Assembly: GCA_046756565.1 (NCBI GenBank)
Contig: JBHHWO010000070.1
Coordinates: 1-24,353 of the forward strand
Direction: 5' to 3'
DNA from: CALZIK01 sp046756565
Lineage (GTDB): Bacteria; Acidobacteriota; Thermoanaerobaculia; Multivoradales; JAHEKO01
Length of the DNA: 24,353 bases
Shown here one piece after another: positions 1 through 7,593 of this stretch (position 1 is the first letter of the stretch; every line of letters begins with the position of its first letter). A program made the translations under genes and the position numbers. A model generated the notes under the pieces. The model saw only the letters and a list, made by a program, of their open reading frames with translations. It did not search any database and had not been told where the DNA came from.

Positions 1-54
1 AAGGGGACATTTCTATCGAGTTCCCGATGGGGACACTTCTAACGAGTCTTGACA
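1..54. mobile_element. Possible transposon end (partial)
   Basis: Two imperfect direct repeats stand 26 bases apart: GGGGACATTTCTATCGAG at 3-20 and GGGGACACTTCTAACGAG at 29-46 (16 of 18 identical). They stop just before TTGACA (49-54), so the complementary strand begins with TGTCA. Several short repeats next to a terminus that begins with TGT is the arrangement known for IS21-type elements and some other insertion sequences. No transposase is visible because the window starts here. Assignment to a family is inference; it could also be a dispersed non-mobile repeat. Confidence 0.35.
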
Positions 55-254
55 GAGGCTTCTCGCGCCGGATCAGGGCAGCCCTAAGTCCCGACGGTCA
101 AAGAGGGTACTGGCTGGCCGAACGAGCGGGCTCCTCAGCCTCAAATCTTAACGAAAGGTGTCAAACCACACACTCCAACTGGCACGCTGTGAGCCCCTTT
201 GAACGCGGGCCAGCTCCCTCGGCAACGCTCACGGTGCGCGCCGGCGCCTCTCGG
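55..254. other. Non-coding spacer, nothing recognised
   Basis: Between the possible transposon end and the palindrome beyond purN. An open frame covers part of it, but its translation has no recognisable domain and the composition looks intergenic. An imperfect hairpin can be drawn between about 182-194 and 227-239. I see no tRNA, rRNA or promoter. Confidence 0.4.
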
Positions 255-380
255 AAGACGGCTTTCGGCGAGATGAGATGCAAGGCGCGCGAGACGAGCG
301 CGACGCAGACGTAGATTTGACTACGTTGAGGAGCGCGAGCTGAAGCGCAACGCCGCAGATCGCTTGCCCAGAGCTGCCTT
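255..380. repeat. 126-bp imperfect palindrome downstream of purN
   Basis: The outer arms (255-272 and 363-380) pair at 13 of 18 positions. The inner arms ACGTAG (309-314) and CTACGT (321-326) pair perfectly about the same axis, near 317.5. The sequence between pairs in blocks separated by small slips, for example 287-290 with 345-348. The right edge reaches the stop codon of purN (379-381), so the palindrome would form a long hairpin at the 3' end of the pur transcript. It could act as a terminator or RNA stabiliser, or be a MITE-like dispersed repeat. There is no U-tract typical of an intrinsic terminator. Confidence 0.5.
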
Positions 381-996
381 ACGAGAAGACGACGCGGCGG
401 CCGACGACGCGCCAGCGCTCGGTAAGGAGCCGCTTGAGGGCCTCCGTGTAGAGCTTGTGCTCCTCGGTCAAGATCCGGGCTGACAGCGAGATCGGGTTGT
501 CGTCGTCGTGGACCGGTACGGCCCGCTGGAGGACTATCGGGCCGTGGTCGAGTTTCTCGTCGACCAGATGGACCGTGCAGCCGGAGATCTTGACGCCCCA
601 CTCGAGGGCCTGCTCCTGGGCGCCGAGCCCCGGAAACGCGGGCAACAGAGACGGGTGAATATTCAGAATCCTCTGCGGGTAGCGAGCCACGAAGGAGGAC
701 GACAGCAGCCGCATGTACCCCGCAAGGCAGATCCACTCGACCTCGGCGTGCTCGAGCGCCGCAAGCACCTTCTCCTCGTGGGCATCGCGAGTGGGGTCGA
801 GCCTGTGTGGCAGGGCGACTGTTGGAAGTCTGAGCGAGCGTGCCTTCTCGAGACCCTGCGCCTCCGCCACATTCGAGATGACGACGGCCACCTCGGCTGG
901 TATCTCCTTGCGCTCCATCGCGCCGTGAAGCGCCAGGAAGTTCGAGCCGCGGCCCGACAAGAGGATGGCGACGCGGGTAGGAGAAGTGCGGGACAC
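379..996 (-). CDS. purN: Phosphoribosylglycinamide formyltransferase (GAR transformylase)
   Basis: Transfers a formyl group from 10-formyltetrahydrofolate to GAR, the third step of purine synthesis, in the cytoplasm. The 205 residues match the usual family size (190-215). Visible motifs are SGRGSN (14-19), which binds the GAR phosphate, LAGYMR (91-96), and NIHPSLLPAFPG, which holds catalytic Asn112 and His114. The catalytic aspartate is Asp150 in DEKLDHGPI. It is the last gene of the purS-Q-L-F-M-N run. The start is the GTG at 994-996. Reading upstream in frame, a TAG lies at 1024-1026 and no ATG, GTG or TTG comes between. That GTG belongs to the arm of the inverted repeat at 990-1066, and no Shine-Dalgarno sequence is visible before it, so translation may depend on coupling to purM or on the RNA fold. 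Confidence 0.95.
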   Translation of the reverse strand: MSRTSPTRVAILLSGRGSNFLALHGAMERKEIPAEVAVVISNVAEAQGLEKARSLRLPTVALPHRLDPTRDAHEEKVLAALEHAEVEWICLAGYMRLLSSSFVARYPQRILNIHPSLLPAFPGLGAQEQALEWGVKISGCTVHLVDEKLDHGPIVLQRAVPVHDDDNPISLSARILTEEHKLYTEALKRLLTERWRVVGRRVVFS

Positions 997-1066
997 AATA
1001 CGTAATACCGAGGGCGACCGAGCCTACATCGAGCGACTCCGGCAACAGTATTACGTATTGTGTCCC
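990..1066. repeat. 77-bp element with perfect 19-bp inverted ends
   Basis: The left arm GGGACACAATACGTAATAC (990-1008) is the exact reverse complement of 1048-1066, around a 39-base centre. It lies at the purM/purN junction. On the minus strand the purM reading frame runs into it and ends on the TAA within the arm (1051-1053), so purM's last residues Gly-His-Asn-Thr are encoded by the element. The GTG of purN (994-996) is the outer end of the other arm. It resembles REP/MITE-type palindromes. The RNA would form a 19-bp stem between the two genes. Mobility is inferred. Confidence 0.8.
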
Positions 1067-2112
1067 TCGAAATCGTACACCACGCCCGAGCCTCCCTTTT
1101 GGACAGTGCCGATTGGCGAGGCCCGGTCGCCGGACTTCCTGAGGCTGGTGAGGACATCGGCGACGCTGTCGGGCGAGACCACCAGGCACATGCCGACGCC
1201 CATGTTGAACACTCGCAGCATCTCTTCGGTCGCGACGTTTCCATGCTGCTGAAGCAGACGAAAGATTTCGGGTATCTCCCAGGCACCGACCTTGATCTGC
1301 GCGCGGGTCTTCTTGGGAAGAACTCGCGGCAGGTTGTCGGTGAGACCGCCACCGGTGATATGAGCGAGAGCATGAAGGCCCGAATGCTCGAGAAGCGGCT
1401 CGACGGCCCTCTTGTAGCTCAGGTGCACTTGCAGAAGCTGGCGGGTGACGCTCGCCTTCGAGCTGGAGCCCGGGATCTTGTCGCCTGGAGCAAGCTCGAG
1501 GTCCTCGTAGAAGACCCTGCGCGCGAGCGAGTAGCCGTTCGTATGAAGGCCCGACGAGGGCAGACCCAGAATGACGTCCTTCGGTCTGACGCGACTTCCG
1601 TCCAGGATCCTGCAGCGATCGACCAGGCCGACGACGAAGCCGACCAGCTCGTAATCGCCCTCCCGGTAGAAGCCCGGCATCTCGGCGGTCTCCCCACCCA
1701 GGAGCGCGCAGCCGTTCTCCCGGCACGCGCCTGCCACGCCGCCTACGAGCTCTTCCATAGCCCTCGGCTCGAGAACTCCCGCGCCGACGTAGTCCATGAA
1801 AAAGAGCGGCCGGGCGCCTTGGACCAGGATGTCGTTGACGCAATGGTTGACCAGATCCCTACCGACGGTCGAATAGTCGCCGGCCATCTGGGCCACCCGC
1901 AGCTTCGTTCCGACGCCGTCGGCCGAGGCCACCAGCACCGGCTTCTCGAGCTTCGAAAGGTCCGGTTGAAACAGCCCTCCGAAGCTGCCGACATCCGAGA
2001 GCACGCCTCTGTTGAATGTCCTCTTGACCAGTTTCTTGACCCGGGCAAGGGCCTCGTCCTGAGCGTCGATGTCGACACCGGCCTGGGCGTAGGCACTCGG
2101 CTTCTCGATCAC
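1051..2112 (-). CDS. purM: Phosphoribosylformylglycinamidine cyclo-ligase (AIR synthetase)
   Basis: Closes the imidazole ring: FGAM plus ATP gives AIR. The 353 residues are close to the usual 340-350. Family motifs in order are DGVGTK (65-70), a VNHCVNDILVQGA stretch (88-100) followed by PLFFMDY, GGETAEMPG (139-147) for nucleotide binding, SSGLHTNGYSL (186-196), HITGGGLTDNLPR (251-263) and FNMGVGM (302-308). The start is a GTG at 2110-2112, four bases after the purF stop, so the two are almost certainly co-transcribed and probably translationally coupled. The extreme C-terminus (EGHNT) is encoded by the inverted-repeat element at 990-1066, so the native end has probably been replaced. No catalytic motif is touched. 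Confidence 0.96.
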   Translation of the reverse strand: MIEKPSAYAQAGVDIDAQDEALARVKKLVKRTFNRGVLSDVGSFGGLFQPDLSKLEKPVLVASADGVGTKLRVAQMAGDYSTVGRDLVNHCVNDILVQGARPLFFMDYVGAGVLEPRAMEELVGGVAGACRENGCALLGGETAEMPGFYREGDYELVGFVVGLVDRCRILDGSRVRPKDVILGLPSSGLHTNGYSLARRVFYEDLELAPGDKIPGSSSKASVTRQLLQVHLSYKRAVEPLLEHSGLHALAHITGGGLTDNLPRVLPKKTRAQIKVGAWEIPEIFRLLQQHGNVATEEMLRVFNMGVGMCLVVSPDSVADVLTSLRKSGDRASPIGTVQKGGSGVVYDFEGHNT

Positions 2113-2116
2113 CGGC

Positions 2117-3511
2117 TCAGGTCTCTTCTTCGGTTCGAATCAGGAAGAGGTCCTTCTGCCGGCGGTCGACGTCCGAGAGATCCACCGGATACTCGCCTGT
2201 CCAGCACGCGGTGCAGTAGCTCTGACGTGGTCCCGACACCGCCGCGAGCATGCCGTCGATCGACAAGTACGCCAGGCTGTCGGCGCCGGCGAACGCGCGA
2301 ATCTCCTCGAGGTCGTGATTCGAAGCGATGAGCTCTTCGGTAGTCGGCATGTCGATGCCGTAGTGACAGGGACTGATTGTCGGCGGACACCCGATGCGTA
2401 GGTGAACCTCCGAAGCCCCGGCATCTCGGACCATCTTGACGATCTTGGGTGCCGTGGTTCCACGCACGATCGAATCATCTACCAGGACCACGCGCCGTCC
2501 CTGGATCAGCTCGCGGACCGGGTTGAGCTTCACCTTCACGCCGAAGTGGCGAATCGACTGCTTGGGCTCGATGAACGTCCGGCCCACGTAGTGGTTCCGG
2601 ATCAGACCGAATTCGAGCGGCAGTCCCGATTCTCGAGCGTAGCCGAGAGCGCAGAAGAGGCCCGAATCGGGCACTGGCACGACGATGTCTGCTGCAGCCG
2701 GCGCTTCGCGTGCCAGAGTCCCGCCCATCTTGAGCCGGCTGTCGGAAACGCTGTCGCCGAAAATCCGGCTGTCCGGACGCGCGAAATAGACTTGCTCGAA
2801 GACGCAGCGAGCCGGAGCCGCCTCGACCGGCTGTCGGTAGGTCTCGAGCTCACCGTTGCGCGAGACGACGACTTCTCCCAACTCGACGTCGCGAACGATC
2901 TCGGCCTCGAGCAGATCGAACGCACAGGTCTCCGACCCGAAGCAGGCGGCGCCCTCGTAGTTGCCGAGCTGCAGGGGCTTGAAACCGTAGGAATCGCGAG
3001 CGCCGATCAGACAGTCGCGGCTCAGCAGAACCAGCGAATACGCGCCGCGCACCTGCTTCAAGGCTTCCATCAGGGCCTCGGCCACGTCCGCTCGCGGGTT
3101 TCGCGCCATCAAATGCAGGATGACCTCGGTGTCCGAGGTGGTCTGGAAGATCGAGCCGTCCTGCTCGAGCTCTTGCCGGAGACTCGCGGCGTTGACGAGG
3201 TTGCCGTTGTGCACCAGGGCTAGCGGACCCATCGAGGTGTTGACGACGAATGGCTGGGCGTTGGCGGTGACGCTGGAGCCGGTGGTCGAATAGCGGGTAT
3301 GGCCGATCGCGCGGGTGCCTGGAAGCCGGGCGAGAGCCCGCTGCGAGAAGATATCGGCTACGTAGCCCATCCCGCGTTCCACATGGAAACGTCCTTCGTG
3401 CTCGGAGACCAGGCCGGCGCTCTCCTGGCCCCGATGCTGAAGTGCGTAGAGACCGAGATAGACATAGTTGGCCGCGTCCTCGTGGCCGTCGACTCCGAAG
3501 ATCCCACACAT
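2117..3511 (-). CDS. purF: Amidophosphoribosyltransferase (PRPP amidotransferase)
   Basis: Makes phosphoribosylamine from PRPP and glutamine, the committed step of purine synthesis. Cys2 (MCGIFG) is the N-terminal glutaminase nucleophile, followed by HRGQES (26-31). The C-terminal phosphoribosyltransferase half carries the PRPP loop VLVDDSIVRGTT (342-353). Cys236, Cys382, Cys433 and Cys436 align with the four cysteines that bind the 4Fe-4S cluster in the Bacillus enzyme, so an iron-sulfur form is likely. The start is fixed: the in-frame purL stop (TAG, 3521-3523) lies four codons upstream with no alternative start between, so there is no propeptide, unlike Bacillus PurF. GGAAGGG at the end of purL is a good ribosome-binding site. 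464 residues, normal length. Confidence 0.97.
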   Translation of the reverse strand: MCGIFGVDGHEDAANYVYLGLYALQHRGQESAGLVSEHEGRFHVERGMGYVADIFSQRALARLPGTRAIGHTRYSTTGSSVTANAQPFVVNTSMGPLALVHNGNLVNAASLRQELEQDGSIFQTTSDTEVILHLMARNPRADVAEALMEALKQVRGAYSLVLLSRDCLIGARDSYGFKPLQLGNYEGAACFGSETCAFDLLEAEIVRDVELGEVVVSRNGELETYRQPVEAAPARCVFEQVYFARPDSRIFGDSVSDSRLKMGGTLAREAPAAADIVVPVPDSGLFCALGYARESGLPLEFGLIRNHYVGRTFIEPKQSIRHFGVKVKLNPVRELIQGRRVVLVDDSIVRGTTAPKIVKMVRDAGASEVHLRIGCPPTISPCHYGIDMPTTEELIASNHDLEEIRAFAGADSLAYLSIDGMLAAVSGPRQSYCTACWTGEYPVDLSDVDRRQKDLFLIRTEEET

Positions 3512-3520
3512 GCCGAGGTC

Positions 3521-5719
3521 CTACCCTTCCAGAGCTTTCGGCAGAGCCGTGGTCCAGATCTGACGGAGCTCGGACACCGCTGCGTCGATCGCGCCGCCGT
3601 CAAAGCCGATGCCGAGACGCTCGCCTCCCGTTTCTCCGACGTCACAAGCCGGAACCTCGGCGGCCTCTGCGGCTTCCAGGAATTCGTCGAGGTGGGCCGG
3701 AGCCACCGCCACAAGGGCGCGCGCCTGCGATTCCGAAAACAAGCCGGCCGCCGTGTCAGGCAAGGTGACCGTCGCGCCGACACCGCGTCCGAAGGTCGAC
3801 TCGGCGAGCGCCAGGCCGATTCCGCCAATCGAGACATCGTGTGCCGCTCGAATGCGTCCAGCGGCGATCTCGCGCCGGAGCAGCAGGGCCAGTCGTCGCT
3901 CGGCTTCGAGATCGACCGCGGGCGGCAAGCCGGCTTCAATCCCGTAGCACAGCCGCAGATACGCCGAGCCGCCGAACTCCTTGCAGTCCCGGCCGAGGAG
4001 CACAATCCTGTCGTCTCCGCCGGTGAAATCGGACCCTACCACGTTCTCGAAACGCTCGATCAGACCGACCACGGCCACGGTCGGCGTCGGGTGTATGCCG
4101 GTCTCCTCGGTCTCATTGTAGAAAGAGACGTTGCCGGAGACAACCGGCACGGCGAGCTTTCGACACGCCTCGGACATCCCACGGACCGCCTCGCGAAACT
4201 GCCAGGCGATCTCTGGCCGCTCGGGATTGCCGAAGTTGAGGCAGTCGGTCAGGCCCACGGCATCGGCTCCGACGCAGGCTAGATTTCGAACCGCCTCGGC
4301 CACCGCCTGTGACGCTCCCCGGAACGGATCCAGCCAGCAATAGACCGGGTTGACCTCGGAGGTCAAAGCCAGCGCTGACGGCGTGCCCTTAAGGCGCAGC
4401 ACCGCGGCGTCGCCCCCCGGCCCGATTACCGTGTTGGTCCGGACCGAGTGATCGTACTGATGCCAGATCCAAGCCTTCGAGCCGAGCTCGGGCGAGGACA
4501 GCAGCGCCTCCAGGGTCGCCCTGGGATCTTTGGGCACCGGAACTTCCGGCTCCCGCTGACGCTCGGCGAGATCCCTTGGAACCGCGACCGGCCTACGGTA
4601 GACCGGGGCGCTGTCGGTCAGCGGCGACACCGGCATGTCGGCCACGACGGAATCGCCGAACGACAGCCGCGCGCGACCGTCGGAAGTCACCCGGCCGATG
4701 GTCACCACCGGCAGGCCCCACTTCTGGAAGACCCGGATGACCTCTTCTTCGCGACCGCGCTCGGCGACCAGCACCATCCGCTCCTGCGACTCCGACAGCA
4801 TCATTTCGTAGGGCGTCAGCTCCCGCTCGCGGAGCGGCACGCGGTCGAGATCGATCTCGACGCCGGTGTTCTCGCGCCCCGCCATTTCGAAAACCGAACT
4901 GGTGAGCCCGGCCGCTCCCATGTCCTGGATGCCGACGACGGCGCCGGTCTTCATCGCCTCCAGGCATGCCTCGAGAAGAACTTTCTCGGTGAACGGGTCG
5001 CCAACCTGAACCGTTGGGCGCTTGGCTTCGCTGTCGGCTTCGAACGATTCCGAGGCCATCGTAGCGCCGTGGATGCCGTCTCTACCGGTGCGACTGCCGG
5101 CGTAGAGAATCGGATTGCCCTCGCCCGCAGCGCGCGCCAGAAACAGCTGGTCGTGCCGCGCGACCCCGAGCGCGAAGGCATTGACCAGGATGTTCTGATT
5201 GTAGGAGCGGTGAAAACCGGTCTCACCGCCGACGGTGGGAATCCCGACGCAGTTGCCATAGTCACCGATTCCTCGGACGACGCCGTCGACCAGGTATCTC
5301 ATCCGGGGAGCGTCGATCTCGCCGAAGCGGAGCGAGTCGAGACATGCGATCGGTCGCGCACCCATGGTGAACACGTCACGCAGAATCCCACCTACTCCCG
5401 TGGCGGCGCCCTGGTAGGGCTCGATGAAGCTCGGGTGGTTGTGGCTCTCCATTTTGAAGACCGCCAGCCATCCGTGGCCCACGTCGACTACGCCTGCGTT
5501 CTCACCGGGCCCTTGAACCACTCGCGGGCCGCTCGTCGGAAGCTCTCTCAAATACACCTTGGACGACTTGTACGAGCAGTGCTCCGACCACAACGCCGAG
5601 GTAATGCCGAGCTCGGTGTAGGTTGGCGTGCGGCCCAGAATCTCGACTACTCTGGCGTACTCCTCCGAGCTCAGGCCATGCTCATCGGCCAACTCGGCCG
5701 TGACCTGGGGCTCGGTCAA
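3521..5719 (-). CDS. purL: FGAM synthase large subunit (small-type PurL)
   Basis: Catalytic subunit of phosphoribosylformylglycinamidine synthase, which converts FGAR to FGAM with ATP and ammonia supplied by PurQ. At 732 residues it is the short Bacillus/Thermotoga type that needs separate PurQ and PurS, both encoded just upstream. Motifs: WSEHCSYKSSK (44-54) with the conserved His, KMESHNHPS (89-97), GVGGILRDVFTMGARPIA (108-125), GGETGFH (164-170), QDMGAAGLTSS (265-275) and MLSESQERM (307-315). The start is a TTG at 5717-5719 overlapping the purQ stop as TTGA, which implies translational coupling. The start of the following gene, purF, is nine bases beyond the stop. Confidence 0.97.
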   Translation of the reverse strand: MTEPQVTAELADEHGLSSEEYARVVEILGRTPTYTELGITSALWSEHCSYKSSKVYLRELPTSGPRVVQGPGENAGVVDVGHGWLAVFKMESHNHPSFIEPYQGAATGVGGILRDVFTMGARPIACLDSLRFGEIDAPRMRYLVDGVVRGIGDYGNCVGIPTVGGETGFHRSYNQNILVNAFALGVARHDQLFLARAAGEGNPILYAGSRTGRDGIHGATMASESFEADSEAKRPTVQVGDPFTEKVLLEACLEAMKTGAVVGIQDMGAAGLTSSVFEMAGRENTGVEIDLDRVPLRERELTPYEMMLSESQERMVLVAERGREEEVIRVFQKWGLPVVTIGRVTSDGRARLSFGDSVVADMPVSPLTDSAPVYRRPVAVPRDLAERQREPEVPVPKDPRATLEALLSSPELGSKAWIWHQYDHSVRTNTVIGPGGDAAVLRLKGTPSALALTSEVNPVYCWLDPFRGASQAVAEAVRNLACVGADAVGLTDCLNFGNPERPEIAWQFREAVRGMSEACRKLAVPVVSGNVSFYNETEETGIHPTPTVAVVGLIERFENVVGSDFTGGDDRIVLLGRDCKEFGGSAYLRLCYGIEAGLPPAVDLEAERRLALLLRREIAAGRIRAAHDVSIGGIGLALAESTFGRGVGATVTLPDTAAGLFSESQARALVAVAPAHLDEFLEAAEAAEVPACDVGETGGERLGIGFDGGAIDAAVSELRQIWTTALPKALEG

Positions 5720-6444
5720 GTCGCCACTCCACTCGGCACGAGCAGACCCGGTTGCCGGTCGACAGCCGCGACAAGGCTTTCGAACAAGCCCAAGCCGTCC
5801 TGGTTGGCGAGCAGTGCCTCGGCGCAGCGCTCGGGGTGCGGCATCATTCCCAGCACGTTTCCGGCTTCGTTGGCCACTCCGGCGATGGCGCCCGCCGAGC
5901 CGTTGAAGTTCCAGGCTTCGTCGCGCTCGCCATCCGGCGAGACATACCGGAACACGACCTGGCCGGACGACTCGGTCTTGGCCAGGCCTTCCGACGTGTC
6001 TTCATAGTTGCCTTCGGCGTGGGCGATCGGAATCTTCAACACCGCCCCGACCTGGTAGCGGCTCGTGAACGGCAGGTCGTTGCGCTCGACCTTGAGGTAG
6101 ACGTCTCGGCACTCGAACCGGAGGGTCTTGTTTCTGCGCATCGCGCCGGGCAGGAGCCCGCACTCTTGAAGGATCTGGAAGCCGTTGCAGATACCCAGGA
6201 CCAGCCCACCCTGCTCCGCGTGGCCGGCCACCGCCTCCAGGATCGGCGATTGGGCCGCCAGCGCGCCGGCTCGCAGATAGTCCCCGTAAGAGAACCCACC
6301 GGGCACGACTACCAACTCCCCGCCTTCGAGGTCGGTCGATTCGTGCCAGAGAAACGAGGTCTCGCAGCCCAACACGTGCTTGAGCACGTGGTAGACGTCG
6401 TGATCGCAGTTGCTTCCCGGAAAAACGACGATGCCGCACTTCAT
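5716..6444 (-). CDS. purQ: FGAM synthase glutaminase subunit PurQ
   Basis: Class I glutamine amidotransferase that releases ammonia for PurL. From the ATG at 6442-6444 it has 242 residues. This start gives the family N-terminus MKCGIVVFPGSNCD and overlaps the purS stop as ATGA; a frame upstream adds 22 residues with no family resemblance. Motifs: GGFSYGDYLRAGA (49-61), the nucleophile Cys86 in GICNGFQ, IAHAEGNY (140-147), and His203 and Glu205 in MPHPER completing the triad. It is slightly longer than the typical 220-230 residues, with a short non-conserved tail. It works in a complex with PurL and PurS. Confidence 0.96.
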   Translation of the reverse strand: MKCGIVVFPGSNCDHDVYHVLKHVLGCETSFLWHESTDLEGGELVVVPGGFSYGDYLRAGALAAQSPILEAVAGHAEQGGLVLGICNGFQILQECGLLPGAMRRNKTLRFECRDVYLKVERNDLPFTSRYQVGAVLKIPIAHAEGNYEDTSEGLAKTESSGQVVFRYVSPDGERDEAWNFNGSAGAIAGVANEAGNVLGMMPHPERCAEALLANQDGLGLFESLVAAVDRQPGLLVPSGVAT

Positions 6445-6692
6445 TCGGAAGCAGCTCCCAGCTCGAGCTCGTAGTCCTCGACGATCGGGTTCGACAGGAG
6501 CTTCTCGCACATCTCCGAGAGACGTTTACGAACTCGGGTTTCGCTCTCCGCATCGATTTCGATTTCGAAACTCTTGCCGGCACGTACTTCGGCGACCTCC
6601 TCGAAGCCCCCTCTTCGCAGTGCGTTGCGAATCGCCTTCCCCTGGGGGTCCAGGATCTCTCGCCTGGGATACACGGTAACCTTGGCTCGCAC
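6441..6692 (-). CDS. purS: FGAM synthase subunit PurS
   Basis: Small 83-residue subunit that bridges PurQ and PurL in the FGAM synthase complex. The sequence begins VRAKVTVYPRREILDPQGKA, a typical PurS start, and contains the family's AEVRAGKSFEIEID segment (34-47). The start is the GTG at 6690-6692. An AGGAGG sits eight bases before it (6701-6706 on the opposite strand), which decides the start against longer readings of the same frame. The stop overlaps the purQ ATG. Its ribosome-binding site lies in the 20-base gap after the upstream metallo-hydrolase gene, so that gene is probably in the same transcript. Confidence 0.93.
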   Translation of the reverse strand: MRAKVTVYPRREILDPQGKAIRNALRRGGFEEVAEVRAGKSFEIEIDAESETRVRKRLSEMCEKLLSNPIVEDYELELGAASE

Positions 6693-6700
6693 TCCTTCGT

Positions 6701-6706
6701 CCTCCT
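6701..6706 (-). promoter_or_regulatory. Strong ribosome-binding site of purS
   Basis: Reads AGGAGG on the minus strand with an eight-base spacer to the GTG at 6692. It fixes the start of purS and suggests strong initiation at the head of the FGAM synthase genes. Confidence 0.8.
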
Positions 6707-6712
6707 GGTTGC

Positions 6713-7507
6713 TCAAGCTCCCGCCTCGGCAGCCATGCTCACCATGCTGAGCCAGGGGGTCGGGCGGGTCTGTTCGCTGATACAAATCTCGGTGCTCGCG
6801 ATTCCCAGGGACAAGACCCTGGCCACTGCCTCGCGTGCCAGCACCGGCATGTTGTTGGTTCGCGACAGGTGATAGAGCACCACCCACCGCAGGCGCTCGG
6901 AGAGAATATCGCGCAATCCGTCGGCGGCATCCCGATTCGAGAGATGGCCGTTGTCGCCTGCGATTCTCTTCTTCAACGGCCACGGATACGGGCCCTGCTG
7001 AAGCATCTCGATGTCGTGGTTGGTCTCGAGTACCAGAGCGTCGAGATCGCGCAGGCGCCGCCAGGCCTCGGGACACCGACGTCCCAGATCGGCCGCCAGT
7101 CCGAGGCGGCAGCCGTCGGCCTCGACCACCAGCCCCACCGGCTCGCGCGCGTCGTGGGGAATCGCGAACGGCTCGACGGCAAACCTCCCGACCCGAAACC
7201 GCCGGCCGGGCTGGACCGTGACCGGCTCTGGGCAATGCTCGGGCAATCGCAAGGCCGCGAGCGTGCCGCGCGTCGCGTGAATCGGCACCGCGTACCGACG
7301 CGAGAAACGCGGCGCCCCGCGGGTGTGGTCGCCGTGCTCGTGGGTGAGAATCACCGCTTCGAAACGCCTCGAGGTGATCCCGACAGCCTCCAACCGCCGA
7401 TCGATCTCGCGGCACGAGAATCCGGCGTCGACCAGGATTCGATCCTCACCGCTTTCGATCACCAGGCAGTTGCCCGAGCTGCCCGAGCCCAGCACGCAGA
7501 AGCGCAT
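6713..7507 (-). CDS. WalJ/YycJ-like metallo-beta-lactamase-fold hydrolase
   Basis: From the ATG at 7505-7507 it has 264 residues and begins MRFCVLGSGSSGN, the typical start of this family. An ATG at 7555 would add 16 residues; neither start has a clear Shine-Dalgarno sequence. Metal-site motifs are THEHGDH (55-61), a conserved His118 in IPHDAREP, ETNHD (161-165), GHLSN (187-191) and LYHLSRTNN (211-219), all characteristic of WalJ/YycJ. Family members are cytoplasmic, and some act as 5'-3' DNA exonucleases. In Firmicutes the gene sits with the WalRK signalling genes, which are absent here. It lies 20 bases before purS in the same direction. The substrate cannot be told from sequence. Confidence 0.82.
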   Translation of the reverse strand: MRFCVLGSGSSGNCLVIESGEDRILVDAGFSCREIDRRLEAVGITSRRFEAVILTHEHGDHTRGAPRFSRRYAVPIHATRGTLAALRLPEHCPEPVTVQPGRRFRVGRFAVEPFAIPHDAREPVGLVVEADGCRLGLAADLGRRCPEAWRRLRDLDALVLETNHDIEMLQQGPYPWPLKKRIAGDNGHLSNRDAADGLRDILSERLRWVVLYHLSRTNNMPVLAREAVARVLSLGIASTEICISEQTRPTPWLSMVSMAAEAGA

Positions 7508-7593
7508 CGATTCGTCTTCGAACGCCAGGCGCATTTGCTGGGCTCTAGTCGGCATGCCTTACACGCGCACGGTCGAAGACGGTCGAAGCGAAT

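Noticed and set aside
161..1843. Long open frame (560 codons) on the minus strand
   Set aside because: Its translation is arginine- and proline-rich, lacks domains and runs through purN and purM in another frame. It is an artefact of high GC.
2133..2150. GGTTCGAATC, resembling a tRNA T-loop
   Set aside because: It lies within the purF coding end, and no acceptor or anticodon arms can be found around it.
1060..2331. Open frame of 423 codons opposite purM
   Set aside because: Same reason: antisense to a clear enzyme gene with all motifs intact.
4448..6007. Long open frame opposite purL and purQ
   Set aside because: It is a shadow of two well-supported genes and has no domain.
7571..7590. Short tandem GGTCGAAG repeat
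   Set aside because: Two units only, in the gap between the two metallo-hydrolase genes; too short to interpret.
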